Shown here: in pieces, positions 1-6,886 of the stretch
Position numbering within the stretch: position 1 is the first letter of the stretch
How the letters are laid out: the number at the start of each line of letters is the position of its first letter
Assembly: GCA_031289625.1 (NCBI GenBank)
Contig: JAITPB010000117.1
Coordinates: 1-15,291 of the forward strand
DNA: 15,291 nt
Reading direction: 5' to 3'
Origin: Clostridiales bacterium
GTDB lineage: Bacteria; Bacillota; Clostridia; Lachnospirales; WQUN01
Notes under the pieces: model-generated
The model's database searches: none
What the model was told of the DNA's origin: nothing
The model's input: the letters and a program-made list of their open reading frames with translations, nothing else
Program-made: the position numbers and the translations under genes

Positions 1-1
1 C

Positions 2-199
2 GCCATCGCGGTCTGGACGCTGGCGGATAAATTAACCGCCGGTTTGCAGCAGTTCATGGCGGGGGCCAGGCGCTTCAGCCTGCCGGAGATTTCCAGAGAC
101 GATTTATTCTCCGCGAACCGTGAAACCGAATCCGAAACAGGCGTCAAATTCATGACCTGCCTCGGAGATGAAACCGCGAAAAAAATTTTGAATTCATAA
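2..199 (+). CDS. 3' end of an unrecognised protein (partial)
   Basis: An open frame enters from the left edge and ends at TAA 197-199, giving the last 65 residues of a protein. The tail is soluble-looking, with an amphipathic stretch at the start (LADKLTAGLQQFMAGARRF), then a charged section and the end MTCLGDETAKKILNS. I see no cofactor or metal motif and do not recognise the family. Codon use (GCG, GGC, CTG, GAT/GAC mix) matches the genes downstream, which supports it being real coding sequence. It is separated from the glutamate synthase operon by a strong hairpin and a promoter, so it is probably a different transcription unit. Its function cannot be inferred from neighbours. Confidence 0.6.
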   Translation, partial: AIAVWTLADKLTAGLQQFMAGARRFSLPEISRDDLFSANRETESETGVKFMTCLGDETAKKILNS

Positions 200-215
200 A
201 ACGGATTGAGATATA

Positions 216-250
216 AGAGGGTGGTGAGCCGGGCTGGTTCCCCGCCCTCT
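216..250 (+). terminator. Long hairpin ending the upstream gene, probable terminator
   Basis: A 15-position stem (216-230 with 236-250) has two G-U pairs and one T/C mismatch and closes a five-base loop (231-235). It starts 17 bases after the stop codon of the upstream gene. The tract after it is only modestly T-rich (CTGTTTGAAT), so it is a weaker intrinsic terminator than the others in the window. A role as an mRNA 3'-end stabiliser or a regulatory leader element is possible, although the strong promoter lies downstream of it. Confidence 0.55.
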
Positions 251-260
251 CTGTTTGAAT

Positions 261-282
261 CGCATCCAATCCGCATCCAATC
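261..282. repeat. Perfect tandem 11-bp repeat upstream of the operon promoter
   Basis: CGCATCCAATC occurs twice in direct succession (261-271 and 272-282), ending 7 bp before the -35 hexamer at 290. The period is close to one helical turn, so two protein protomers could bind on the same DNA face. An operator or activator site is an inference from position and periodicity; no known regulator consensus is recognised. Confidence 0.6.
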
Positions 283-289
283 AAGACCA

Positions 290-318
290 TTGACAATTAT
301 TATGGCGCACTGTATGAT
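290..318 (+). promoter_or_regulatory. Sigma-A promoter of the glutamate synthase operon
   Basis: TTGACA at 290-295 is followed by a 17-bp spacer and TATGAT at 313-318, a near-consensus housekeeping promoter. Transcription would start near 325, leaving a leader of roughly 30 nt before the ATG at 357. That is too short for a sizeable riboswitch or a two-hairpin ANTAR target. A Shine-Dalgarno sequence (TCGGAGG, 343-349) lies in this leader. Confidence 0.8.
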
Positions 319-356
319 AAACTATGTTTTGTTCGCGATATATCGGAGGTGTATAG

Positions 357-1448
357 ATGATTCAGGAAGGGCAAGCGAGAATCCCCTCGGGCTGCGCCAT
401 ATCTGGTATATTTTCCAAATCCGGCGAGCGCTTCAGCGGCGCGGATATCATCCAATCCATCACGGTCATGCATGACCGATCTAACGGCCTGGGAGGCGGA
501 TTCGCCGCTTACGGCGTCTACCCGGAATACAAAGATTATTATGCGTTTCATCTTTTTTACGACAATCAGCAAGCGCAAAAAGAATGCGAAGATTTTTTGC
601 ACAGGCATTTTGATATCGCCAACTGTTCCGAAATTCCGACGAAAAGAACCGAAGGCGTGACGGACGCGCCGCTGATCTGGCGGTATTTTGGCGCGCCGCA
701 CACCACAAGGCTTTCCGCCAGCCAGCTGGACGAACGGGAGTATGTGGCCAAATGCGTGTTCCGGATCAACGGCAGTTATCCCGGCGCGTATGTTTTCTCC
801 AGCGGCAAAAACATGGGCGTGTTCAAGGGCGTGGGCTTTCCGGAGGATATCGCGCGTTTTTATATGCTGGATACTTATGAAGGGCACTGCTTTACCGCGC
901 ACGGGCGTTATCCGACGAATACGCCGGGCTGGTGGGGAGGCGCGCATCCTTTTGCCCTCCTGGATTATTCCGTGGTTCACAACGGAGAGATTTCTTCTTA
1001 CGACGCCAACCGGCGCGCCATTGAAATGTACGGCTACAAGTGTGATCTTTTGACGGACACGGAAGTGATCGCGTATATCATTGATTATCTGCATCGAAAA
1101 AAAGGGCTGACTTTTTGGGAAATTGCGCAGGTTATCGCCGCGCCTTTCTGGCAGACCATTGAGACCATGCCAGAGGAAGAACGTCAGACGCATGAGTACC
1201 TGCGCAGCATGTTTTCTTCGCAGCTCATCACGGGGCCGTTTTCCATCATCGCCGGTTTTGAGGGCGGTATGATGGCGCTGAACGACAGGCTCAAGCTGCG
1301 CAGCATGGTGGTCGGGGAAAAAGGCGACCGGGTTTACATATCCAGTGAGGAAGCGGCCATTCGGGTGATTGAGCCGGATCTGGATCGAATTTGGTCGCCG
1401 AAGGGCGGAGAACTCGTTCTTGTAAATCTGGAAGGAGGGACAGCGTAA
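357..1448 (+). CDS. Glutamate synthase glutaminase subunit (class II glutamine amidotransferase domain)
   Basis: This 363-residue protein corresponds to the N-terminal amidotransferase domain of GltB, here as a separate gene. It would hydrolyse glutamine and deliver ammonia to the FMN subunit encoded next. Visible class II (Ntn) signatures are a candidate nucleophile Cys13 in SGCAISGIF, the glutamine-binding HGRYPTNTPGWWGGAHPF (182-199), the VHNGEISSY oxyanion motif (207-215) and TDTEV (233-237). Cys13 is preceded by 12 residues, so a propeptide must be removed to expose the N-terminal nucleophile, as in large GltB proteins. The start is set by TCGGAGG eight bases upstream of ATG 357. Its stop TAA shares one base with the next ATG (TAATG), suggesting translational coupling. 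GlxB and N-methylglutamate synthase subunits are related, so substrate identity is inferred from the complete cluster. Confidence 0.9.
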   Translation: MIQEGQARIPSGCAISGIFSKSGERFSGADIIQSITVMHDRSNGLGGGFAAYGVYPEYKDYYAFHLFYDNQQAQKECEDFLHRHFDIANCSEIPTKRTEGVTDAPLIWRYFGAPHTTRLSASQLDEREYVAKCVFRINGSYPGAYVFSSGKNMGVFKGVGFPEDIARFYMLDTYEGHCFTAHGRYPTNTPGWWGGAHPFALLDYSVVHNGEISSYDANRRAIEMYGYKCDLLTDTEVIAYIIDYLHRKKGLTFWEIAQVIAAPFWQTIETMPEEERQTHEYLRSMFSSQLITGPFSIIAGFEGGMMALNDRLKLRSMVVGEKGDRVYISSEEAAIRVIEPDLDRIWSPKGGELVLVNLEGGTA

Positions 1449-2956
1449 TGGGCGTATGGGGCGGTGTGTATCCGGAGTATGAAATCGCGCGCAATGCCGA
1501 CAGATGCGTCGTCTGCCGGGTTTGCGAACGCCAGTGCGCCAATGAGGCGCATGAGTACATTCCGGAAATCAATAAAATGGCGGCGGACGACGCCAAATGC
1601 GTAAATTGCCATCGCTGTGTGGCGCTCTGTCCCACGCGCGCGCTGAAAATTGTCAAGAGCGGCAACACCTATAAAGAAAACATGAATTGGACGGAAAAAA
1701 CCATCAATGAAATATACAAGCAAGCCGATACAGGCGGCGTGCTTCTGTCCAGCATGGGCAATCCCGAACCCTATCCCATATATTTTGATAAATTAACCTT
1801 AAACGCGTCTCAAGTGACCAACCCATCCATCGATCCCCTGCGCGAGCCCATGGAAACAAGAATTTTCCTGGGCGCTAAGCCAAACGCCATTGAACGTGAC
1901 GAGAACGGAAAATTAAAAAACAATCTGCCCCCGCAATTGAAACTCACCATGCCCATGATGTTTGCCGCCATGAGTTACGGCGCCATCAGCTATAACGCGC
2001 ACGAATCTTTGGCGCGTGCGGCTGAGGAGCTGGGCGTGTTTTATAATACGGGCGAAGGCGGGCTGCACGAAGATTTTTACCGCTATGGAAAAAATACTAT
2101 CGTACAAGTCGCCTCAGGACGGTTTGGCGTGCATAAAGAATATCTGAACGCCGGCATGGCCGTGGAGATCAAAATGGGGCAGGGCGCGAAACCCGGCATC
2201 GGCGGACATCTGCCCGGCGCGAAAATCGTGGCCGACGTTTCCCGGACCCGCATGATCCCGGAAGGCGCGGACGCTATTTCCCCCGCGCCCCATCACGACA
2301 TTTATTCTATAGAAGATTTGCGGCAGCTGGTATACTCTTTAAAAGAAACCACGGAATATCAAAAGCCGGTGATCGTAAAAATCGCGGCTGTGCATAACGT
2401 GGCGGCCATCGCCAGCGGCATTGCGCGAAGCGGCGCGGACATCATTGCCCTGGACGGGTTTCGCGGCGGCACAGGCGCGGCGCCGACGCGCATCCGGGAC
2501 TGCGTGGGCATTCCCATCGAGCTGGCGCTGGCCGGCGTGGACACACGCCTGCGCGAGGAAGGCATACGCGACAGAGTGTCCATTGTGGCGAGCGGCGGCA
2601 TTCGGAGCAGCACGGATATTTTCAAAGCCATCGCCTTAGGCGCGGACTGCGTGTATTTGGGCACAGCCGCGCTCATGGCGCTGGGCTGTCATCTCTGCCG
2701 GTCGTGTCAGGCGGGCAAATGCAATTGGGGCATCGCCACACAGACGCCTGAACTGGTCAAGCGGCTGAATCCCAATATCGGTTATAAACGCCTGGTCAAT
2801 TTGATGCGGGCCTGGCAGCACGAGATTGAGGAAATGATGGGCGGCATGGGCATCAACTCCATTGAGGCCTTAAAGGGCAACCGTCTGGCGCTGCGGGGCG
2901 TCGGCCTCAACGAAAAAGAACTCGCCATTTTGGGCGTTAAGCACGCGGGCGAGTGA
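1448..2956 (+). CDS. Glutamate synthase FMN subunit with N-terminal double ferredoxin domain
   Basis: This is the synthase core (502 aa), where 2-oxoglutarate is reductively aminated with ammonia from the glutaminase subunit. The N-terminus carries two [4Fe-4S] motifs (Cys20, 23, 26, 30 and Cys51, 54, 57, 61), an arrangement of archaeal-type GltB. The (beta/alpha)8 FMN-binding barrel follows, recognisable by TGEGGLHEDF, GQGAKPGIGGHLPG, the ALDGFRGGTGAAPTR phosphate-binding loop and GIRSSTDIFKAIALGAD. A C-terminal cysteine group (414, 417, 420, 424) occupies the place of the usual cluster ligands before NWGIATQ. I chose ATG 1448, with GGAAGGAGGG just upstream and a one-base overlap with the previous stop. 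An in-frame start at 1391 would add 19 residues of unlikely sequence lying inside the previous gene. Relatives include N-methylglutamate synthase large subunits. Confidence 0.92.
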   Translation: MGVWGGVYPEYEIARNADRCVVCRVCERQCANEAHEYIPEINKMAADDAKCVNCHRCVALCPTRALKIVKSGNTYKENMNWTEKTINEIYKQADTGGVLLSSMGNPEPYPIYFDKLTLNASQVTNPSIDPLREPMETRIFLGAKPNAIERDENGKLKNNLPPQLKLTMPMMFAAMSYGAISYNAHESLARAAEELGVFYNTGEGGLHEDFYRYGKNTIVQVASGRFGVHKEYLNAGMAVEIKMGQGAKPGIGGHLPGAKIVADVSRTRMIPEGADAISPAPHHDIYSIEDLRQLVYSLKETTEYQKPVIVKIAAVHNVAAIASGIARSGADIIALDGFRGGTGAAPTRIRDCVGIPIELALAGVDTRLREEGIRDRVSIVASGGIRSSTDIFKAIALGADCVYLGTAALMALGCHLCRSCQAGKCNWGIATQTPELVKRLNPNIGYKRLVNLMRAWQHEIEEMMGGMGINSIEALKGNRLALRGVGLNEKELAILGVKHAGE

Positions 2957-2981
2957 AAAAAACGGCGGGGAGGGGTCTCAG

Positions 2982-3440
2982 CTGAAACGAATATACGTGG
3001 ACGAAAAATGGTGCCTCGGCTGCCATTTATGCGAATATTACTGCGCTTTCGCGCAAACGAATGAAAAAGACATGGCGCGCGCGCTGAAAGATCGAAAAAT
3101 AGCCCCCAGGATTCAGGTGGAGGACAGCGGCAATGTGCATTTTGCCGTATCCTGCCGCCACTGCAAGGAGCCGCTGTGCGTGAAGGCGTGTATCACGGGC
3201 GCGCTGTCTGTTGAGGACAGCGTGATCCGGATCGATCCGGATCGATGCGTTGGCTGTTACACCTGCGTTTTGATCTGCCCGTACGGTGCGATTGCACCTG
3301 CGATTGCGGGCGCCACCGCGCCGGAAGGCGGCGGGCTTGTGGTGCAAAAATGCGAGCTGTGTCTGCAAAATAAAATGGGTACGCCGCAGTGCGTGCAAAA
3401 TTGCCCTAACGCGGCGATAGTATACGAAGATCGGGGATGA
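2982..3440 (+). CDS. Four-cluster ferredoxin subunit of glutamate synthase
   Basis: A 152-residue electron-transfer protein with sixteen cysteines in four [4Fe-4S] groups: CLGCHLCEYYC (11-21), CRHCKEPLCVKAC, CVGCYTCVLIC and CELC with a later CVQNC. This pattern is that of HycB/HydN/DMSO-reductase-type ferredoxin subunits. It probably wires the flavoprotein encoded next to the FMN subunit. The best start is CTG 2982, giving MKRIYVDEKWCLGC, with GGGGAGGGG (2967-2975) six bases upstream. The only later start before the first cysteine is GTG 2997, which would lie about 21 bases from that ribosome-binding site. The gap to the previous stop is 25 bp and that to the next ATG is 4 bp. Electron path and partners are inferred from the operon. 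Confidence 0.88.
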   Translation: MKRIYVDEKWCLGCHLCEYYCAFAQTNEKDMARALKDRKIAPRIQVEDSGNVHFAVSCRHCKEPLCVKACITGALSVEDSVIRIDPDRCVGCYTCVLICPYGAIAPAIAGATAPEGGGLVVQKCELCLQNKMGTPQCVQNCPNAAIVYEDRG

Positions 3441-3444
3441 CGCG

Positions 3445-4686
3445 ATGAGGTACATGATCATTGGCAATTCCGCCGCCGCCGTCGGCGCTGTGGAAGGGAT
3501 CCGGCGGACAAATGTCCGGACGGACAGCGGCCGTGAGATTCTCCTGATAAGCGACGAACCGCGCCACACCTATTCCAGGCCGCTGATCTCCTATTGGCTG
3601 CAAGGAAAAGTGACGGAAGAAAAAATGCGGTACCGCGGCCTGGATTTTTATGATAAAAACGGTTGTATCCTGCTGCCGCCGAAAAAAGCCGTCCGGCTGG
3701 ACGCGGATCGAAAGAAAGTTTTTCTGGCGGGCGGCCGGGAGCTCGATTATGACAGGCTGCTGATCGCGACCGGCTCTTCGGCGCTGGTTCCGCCGATCCC
3801 GGGCCTCGAAACCGTCGAACATGCCTTTACCTTTATGAGCATGGACGACGCTGTCGCGCTGCGAAAAATTTTGACGGCGGAGACTCGCGCGCTGATCGTC
3901 GGCGCGGGTCTGATCGGACTGAAATGCGCGGAAGGGATACGCGAAAGCGTGCGCTCTGTTCAGGTGGTGGATTTGGCGCCCCAGATTCTCTCCAGCGTCT
4001 TGGATGAAACGAGCGCGAAAATGATGCAGGATCATTTAGAAAAGAAAGGCATTCTTTTTGATTTGTCCAACAGCGTCGATCGTTTTGACCAAAACAGGGC
4101 TTTTTTGCGGGACAAAACGCAAATCGAATTTGACGCGCTGGTTTTGGCGGCGGGCGTGAAGCCCAGCGCGGATCTGGTAAAAAACGCGGGTGGGCGCGTG
4201 GGGCGCGGCATCGTGGTCAATGACAAGATGGAAACGTCTCTGCCCGGTGTCTACGCCGCGGGCGACTGCACGGAAAGCCTGGACGTTTCTTCCGGCGAGA
4301 TCAAAGTCATGGCGTTGCTGCCCAACGCGTATATGCAGGGCGAATGCGCCGGCGTCAATATGGCGGGCGGAACCGCTTCTTTTACACAGGCCGTCCCCAT
4401 GAACGCCATCGGTTTCTTTGGAATGCACGCGCTGACTGCGGGCGTCTATACAGGGGAAACCTATGTGGATCAGGATCAGGAGCATTATAAAAAATTGTTT
4501 TATGGCGGCAATCATTTGAATGGAGTTATTCTCATCAACAGGGAAGAGAAGGCCGGTGTATACACCAGCCTCATCCGTGAAAGGACGCCGCTGGACACGC
4601 TGGATTTTGACCTGCTGTGTAGACAGCCGGGGCTGGCGGCGTTCGCGCAGACCGGCAGAGACGCCATACTGGGAGGCGTTTTATGA
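3445..4686 (+). CDS. FAD/NAD(P)-dependent oxidoreductase of the glutamate synthase cluster
   Basis: A 413-residue pyridine nucleotide-disulphide-type flavoprotein of the NirB/rubredoxin reductase group. The FAD Rossmann start is MIIGNSAAAVGAVEGIR (4-20), followed by the conserved EPRHTYSRPLISYWL, LLIATGSSALVPPIPG, the NAD(P)-binding ALIVGAGLIGLKCAEGI and the C-terminal flavin motif GVYAAGDCTE. It lacks the redox-active CxxC of thioredoxin or dihydrolipoamide reductases. In the cluster it takes the place of the usual GltD, passing electrons between NAD(P)H and the four-cluster ferredoxin. Its stop overlaps the next start as ATGA. Residues 21-28 (RTNVRTDS) look like a small insertion between the FAD loop and the next strand; they are encoded by a palindrome that recurs in dapL. 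Whether NADH or NADPH is used cannot be read from the sequence. Confidence 0.88.
   Translation: MRYMIIGNSAAAVGAVEGIRRTNVRTDSGREILLISDEPRHTYSRPLISYWLQGKVTEEKMRYRGLDFYDKNGCILLPPKKAVRLDADRKKVFLAGGRELDYDRLLIATGSSALVPPIPGLETVEHAFTFMSMDDAVALRKILTAETRALIVGAGLIGLKCAEGIRESVRSVQVVDLAPQILSSVLDETSAKMMQDHLEKKGILFDLSNSVDRFDQNRAFLRDKTQIEFDALVLAAGVKPSADLVKNAGGRVGRGIVVNDKMETSLPGVYAAGDCTESLDVSSGEIKVMALLPNAYMQGECAGVNMAGGTASFTQAVPMNAIGFFGMHALTAGVYTGETYVDQDQEHYKKLFYGGNHLNGVILINREEKAGVYTSLIRERTPLDTLDFDLLCRQPGLAAFAQTGRDAILGGVL
3505..3519. repeat. Second copy of the 15-bp palindrome, within the FAD oxidoreductase gene
   Basis: CGGACAAATGTCCGG is identical to 9552-9566 in dapL. Here it is read in the frame CGG-ACA-AAT-GTC-CGG (RTNVR, residues 21-25), whereas in dapL the frame is shifted. 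The inverted arms CGGACA/TGTCCG flank a two-base centre. It sits at a turn after the FAD-binding helix, where extra residues would be tolerated. Confidence 0.5.
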
Positions 4687-5420
4687 TGTCCGATACGCAT
4701 ATCAATGCGGCGGGGTTAGATTTTCAGGCGCTGAACAAAAAAATCCGGCAAACCGCCGGCGATATTCAGATAGAAGGCTGCTGCGGCCAGCGGTACATAG
4801 GCGCGGGACAGAGCGGCCGCACCATTACCATTCACGGCACGCCGGGAAACGCCCTGGGCGCATATATGGACGGCGCTGTGATCGTGGTGCGCGGAAACGC
4901 GCAGGACGCCGTCGGCGATACCATGAACGACGGCAGAATCATTGTGCATGGCAACGCCGGGGACGCGCTGGGCTATGGCATACGGGGCGGCGCGATCTAC
5001 ATCAGGGGCGGCGCCGGATATCGGACGGGCATTCACATGAAGGAGTATCAGGAAAAAAAGCCCGTGATCGTCGTGGGCGGCCGGGCTGGAAGCTTTCTGG
5101 GCGAGTATATGGCCGGAGGGCTGATTATCGTGCTGGGGATCGGCGCGGAAGGCGATGTGCCTGTGGGGAATTTTACCGGCACAGGGATGCATGGCGGCGC
5201 GATTTATATCCGCTCCAGCGTTCAGCCGACGTGTCTTCCCGCGCAGGTCACGCTGGAAGAGGCGCTGCCGGAGGATAAACGGGCCATCGCCGCGCCCGTG
5301 GCAGAGTATGCCGGTTTATTCGGCGCGGACGCGGACGAATTGCTGAGCGGAACATTTTATCTGCTTCGGCCTAACGCGAAGAATCCCTATCATACACTCT
5401 ATGCGGCTCACCTTCGATAA
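4683..5420 (+). CDS. Glutamate synthase GXGXG-domain subunit
   Basis: A 245-residue protein corresponding to the C-terminal right-handed beta-helix of GltB. Repeats with the G-x-x-G-x-G rhythm run through the middle, for example GNALGAYMDGAVIVVRGNAQ, DAVGDTMNDGRIIVHGNAG and DALGYGIRGGAIYIRGGAG, then SFLGEYMAGGLIIVLG. The domain is structural; in intact GltB it packs against the glutaminase and FMN domains and helps shape the ammonia tunnel. The start is ATG 4683, overlapping the previous stop as ATGA; a second ATG at 4686 is equally possible. This subunit completes the set of GltB pieces, so the five genes together account for a whole enzyme. Related GXGXG proteins serve formylmethanofuran dehydrogenase and N-methylglutamate synthase, but the neighbours favour glutamate synthase. 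Confidence 0.9.
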   Translation: MMSDTHINAAGLDFQALNKKIRQTAGDIQIEGCCGQRYIGAGQSGRTITIHGTPGNALGAYMDGAVIVVRGNAQDAVGDTMNDGRIIVHGNAGDALGYGIRGGAIYIRGGAGYRTGIHMKEYQEKKPVIVVGGRAGSFLGEYMAGGLIIVLGIGAEGDVPVGNFTGTGMHGGAIYIRSSVQPTCLPAQVTLEEALPEDKRAIAAPVAEYAGLFGADADELLSGTFYLLRPNAKNPYHTLYAAHLR

Positions 5421-5448
5421 AAATCAGCGGGATTTTGGATAAGGGGCT

Positions 5449-6024
5449 ATGGCTTTGGACAGCGCGTTATTGGTATCGAATTCTGAAAAGGGCGTCGCTT
5501 TTTTTACGGATATGTTAAAAAACGTTTCCTGTCAAAACATTACGGCTGTTTCGGCCTGCGGGCAGGCGAAGCGCCTGGCCGGGGAATCTGATTTTGATTA
5601 CTGCATTATCAACGCGCCATTGAGCGACGGAACCGGCGAGGCTTTGGCGCGGGACATCGCCATGAACGGCTACTGCCAGGTGATCTTGGTGGTGAAAGCG
5701 GAAGTTTTCGAGGAAGTATCCAGCCATGTGGAGGACTTGGGCGTGATCACTGTCGCCAAGCCTATCAATAAGACGCTCTTTTGGAATGCGTTGAAATTGG
5801 CCGTGGCGGCGCGGAAAAAAGTGCGGAAGCTGCAAACGGAAAACAGCGCGCTGATGCGGCGCATTGAGGACATTCGCGTGATCCACCGGGCCAAGTGCAT
5901 TTTAATCTCCTATCATTCCATGTCGGAGCCAGAGGCGCATAAGTATATCGAAAAGCAGGCGATGGACACGCGCAAGCCTAAACGGGCCGTGGCGGAAGGA
6001 ATTTTAAAGACTTATGAAATATAA
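5449..6024 (+). CDS. ANTAR-domain RNA-binding regulator with a degenerate receiver
   Basis: A 191-residue two-domain protein. Residues 1-115 resemble a response-regulator receiver. A coiled-coil-like helix (about 116-135, VRKLQTENSALMRRIEDI) leads to a C-terminal ANTAR domain (about 125-190) with AKCILISYHSMSEPEAHKYI and the AVAEGIL end. ANTAR proteins bind paired hexaloop hairpins in nascent RNA and prevent termination, commonly in nitrogen-related operons. The receiver lacks the acidic pocket (ALLVSNSEKG in place of a DD pair), has Asn55 where the phosphoacceptor Asp should be (DYCIINAPLSDG), and lacks the switch Ser/Thr; the lysine in VAKPI is kept. Conventional phosphorylation is therefore unlikely. 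AAGGGG lies just upstream of ATG 5449, 28 bp after the GXGXG gene, and its end overlaps dapF by 11 bp. Its RNA target was not found in this window. Confidence 0.88.
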   Translation: MALDSALLVSNSEKGVAFFTDMLKNVSCQNITAVSACGQAKRLAGESDFDYCIINAPLSDGTGEALARDIAMNGYCQVILVVKAEVFEEVSSHVEDLGVITVAKPINKTLFWNALKLAVAARKKVRKLQTENSALMRRIEDIRVIHRAKCILISYHSMSEPEAHKYIEKQAMDTRKPKRAVAEGILKTYEI

Positions 6025-6886
6025 TTTCATCAAAATGCAAGGCTGTGGAAACGATTATATTTATTTTGACTGCAGGGGGCGGGCGTTTCCGTCTCTGGAA
6101 GACGCGGCCACGGTTGCGGCCGCAATCGTGGCCGAGGCCGCGCGCCTTTCCGATCGCCATTTCGGCATAGGCGGCGATGGAATCGTTTTGATCCTGCCCT
6201 CTCAAACCGCGGACGCTCGGATGCGCATGTTCAACGCAGACGGCAGCGAGGGCAGGATGTGCGGCAACGCCATTCGCTGCGTGGGAAAATATCTGTATGA
6301 AAACGGCGCCGCGAAAAAGAACAGCGTGACGGTGGAAACTTTAAGCGGTGTGAAACGGCTGGACATATTGGCTGAAAAGGGACGCGCCGTTTCCGTCCGG
6401 GTCGATATGGGCCGCGCCGAATTGGATCCGGCAAAAATTCCCGCGCTGTTGGAAGGGCCGTCTGTCATCAGCCGGCCTGTCTTGGTGGACGGCGAAAGAT
6501 ACAGCGTCACTTGTGTTTCCATGGGCAATCCGCACGCGGTGATATTCGCGGAGGATGTTACCGGCCTCCCGCTTGCTGAGATCGGCCCGCGGTTTCAACA
6601 ATACCCGGCTTTTCCCGAAGGCGTCAACACGGAATTTGTACGGGTGATCAACAGCCGCGCGCTGCAAATGCGCGTGTGGGAGCGGGGCAGCGGCGAGACT
6701 TTGGCCTGCGGCACGGGCGCTTGCGCGTCCGTCGTGGCGGCGGTGCTGAATGGGTATTGCCCGATGGAGAAAGACATCGTTGTGCATCTCTTAGGCGGGC
6801 AGCTGACGATTCGCTATACAGAAGAAACGGTTTTTATGACCGGCGGCTGCGAAACGGTTTTTGAGGGAGCGATTGACATTGAGTAA
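6014..6886 (+). CDS. dapF: Diaminopimelate epimerase
   Basis: This 290-residue enzyme converts LL- to meso-diaminopimelate for lysine and peptidoglycan synthesis in the cytoplasm. Diagnostic motifs are MQGCGNDYI (8-16), HFGIGGDGIV, MRMFNADGSEGRMCGNAIRC with catalytic Cys83, MGNPHAVIF, and WERGSGETLACGTGACAS with catalytic Cys232. Both acid/base cysteines are present and the length is close to the family's usual 270-290. ATG 6014 lies inside the end of the ANTAR gene (11-bp overlap), with GGAAGG (5994-5999) somewhat distant, so translational coupling is likely. It pairs functionally with dapL at the end of the same operon, whose product makes its LL-diaminopimelate substrate. Confidence 0.96.
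   Translation: MKYNFIKMQGCGNDYIYFDCRGRAFPSLEDAATVAAAIVAEAARLSDRHFGIGGDGIVLILPSQTADARMRMFNADGSEGRMCGNAIRCVGKYLYENGAAKKNSVTVETLSGVKRLDILAEKGRAVSVRVDMGRAELDPAKIPALLEGPSVISRPVLVDGERYSVTCVSMGNPHAVIFAEDVTGLPLAEIGPRFQQYPAFPEGVNTEFVRVINSRALQMRVWERGSGETLACGTGACASVVAAVLNGYCPMEKDIVVHLLGGQLTIRYTEETVFMTGGCETVFEGAIDIE

Noticed and set aside
300..1193. Long minus-strand open frame (297 codons) opposite the glutaminase gene
   Set aside because: It is a shadow of the GC-rich plus-strand gene. It shows no family motifs, is arginine/histidine-rich, and its plus-strand partner has clear catalytic signatures.
3222..3246. Tandem GATCCGGATC-like repeat in the ferredoxin gene
   Set aside because: It encodes IRIDPDRCVGC, the ordinary sequence before a [4Fe-4S] motif. 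The repeat follows from Ile-Asp-Pro-Asp codon choice.
4710..5130. Apparent repeat array in the GXGXG gene
   Set aside because: The periodicity is the protein's beta-helix glycine rhythm, not a DNA repeat; units differ at the nucleotide level. No CRISPR-like repeats exist in the window.
4520..5278. Plus-strand open frame of 252 codons overlapping the GXGXG gene
   Set aside because: The translation is extremely Arg-rich and low in normal hydrophobic pattern, while the other frame encodes an unmistakable GXGXG domain.
5421..5448. Search for an ANTAR two-hairpin hexaloop target near its own gene
   Set aside because: The 28-bp gap is too short, and neither the 30-nt leader before 357 nor other gaps in the operon show paired hexaloop stems. 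The target is presumably elsewhere.
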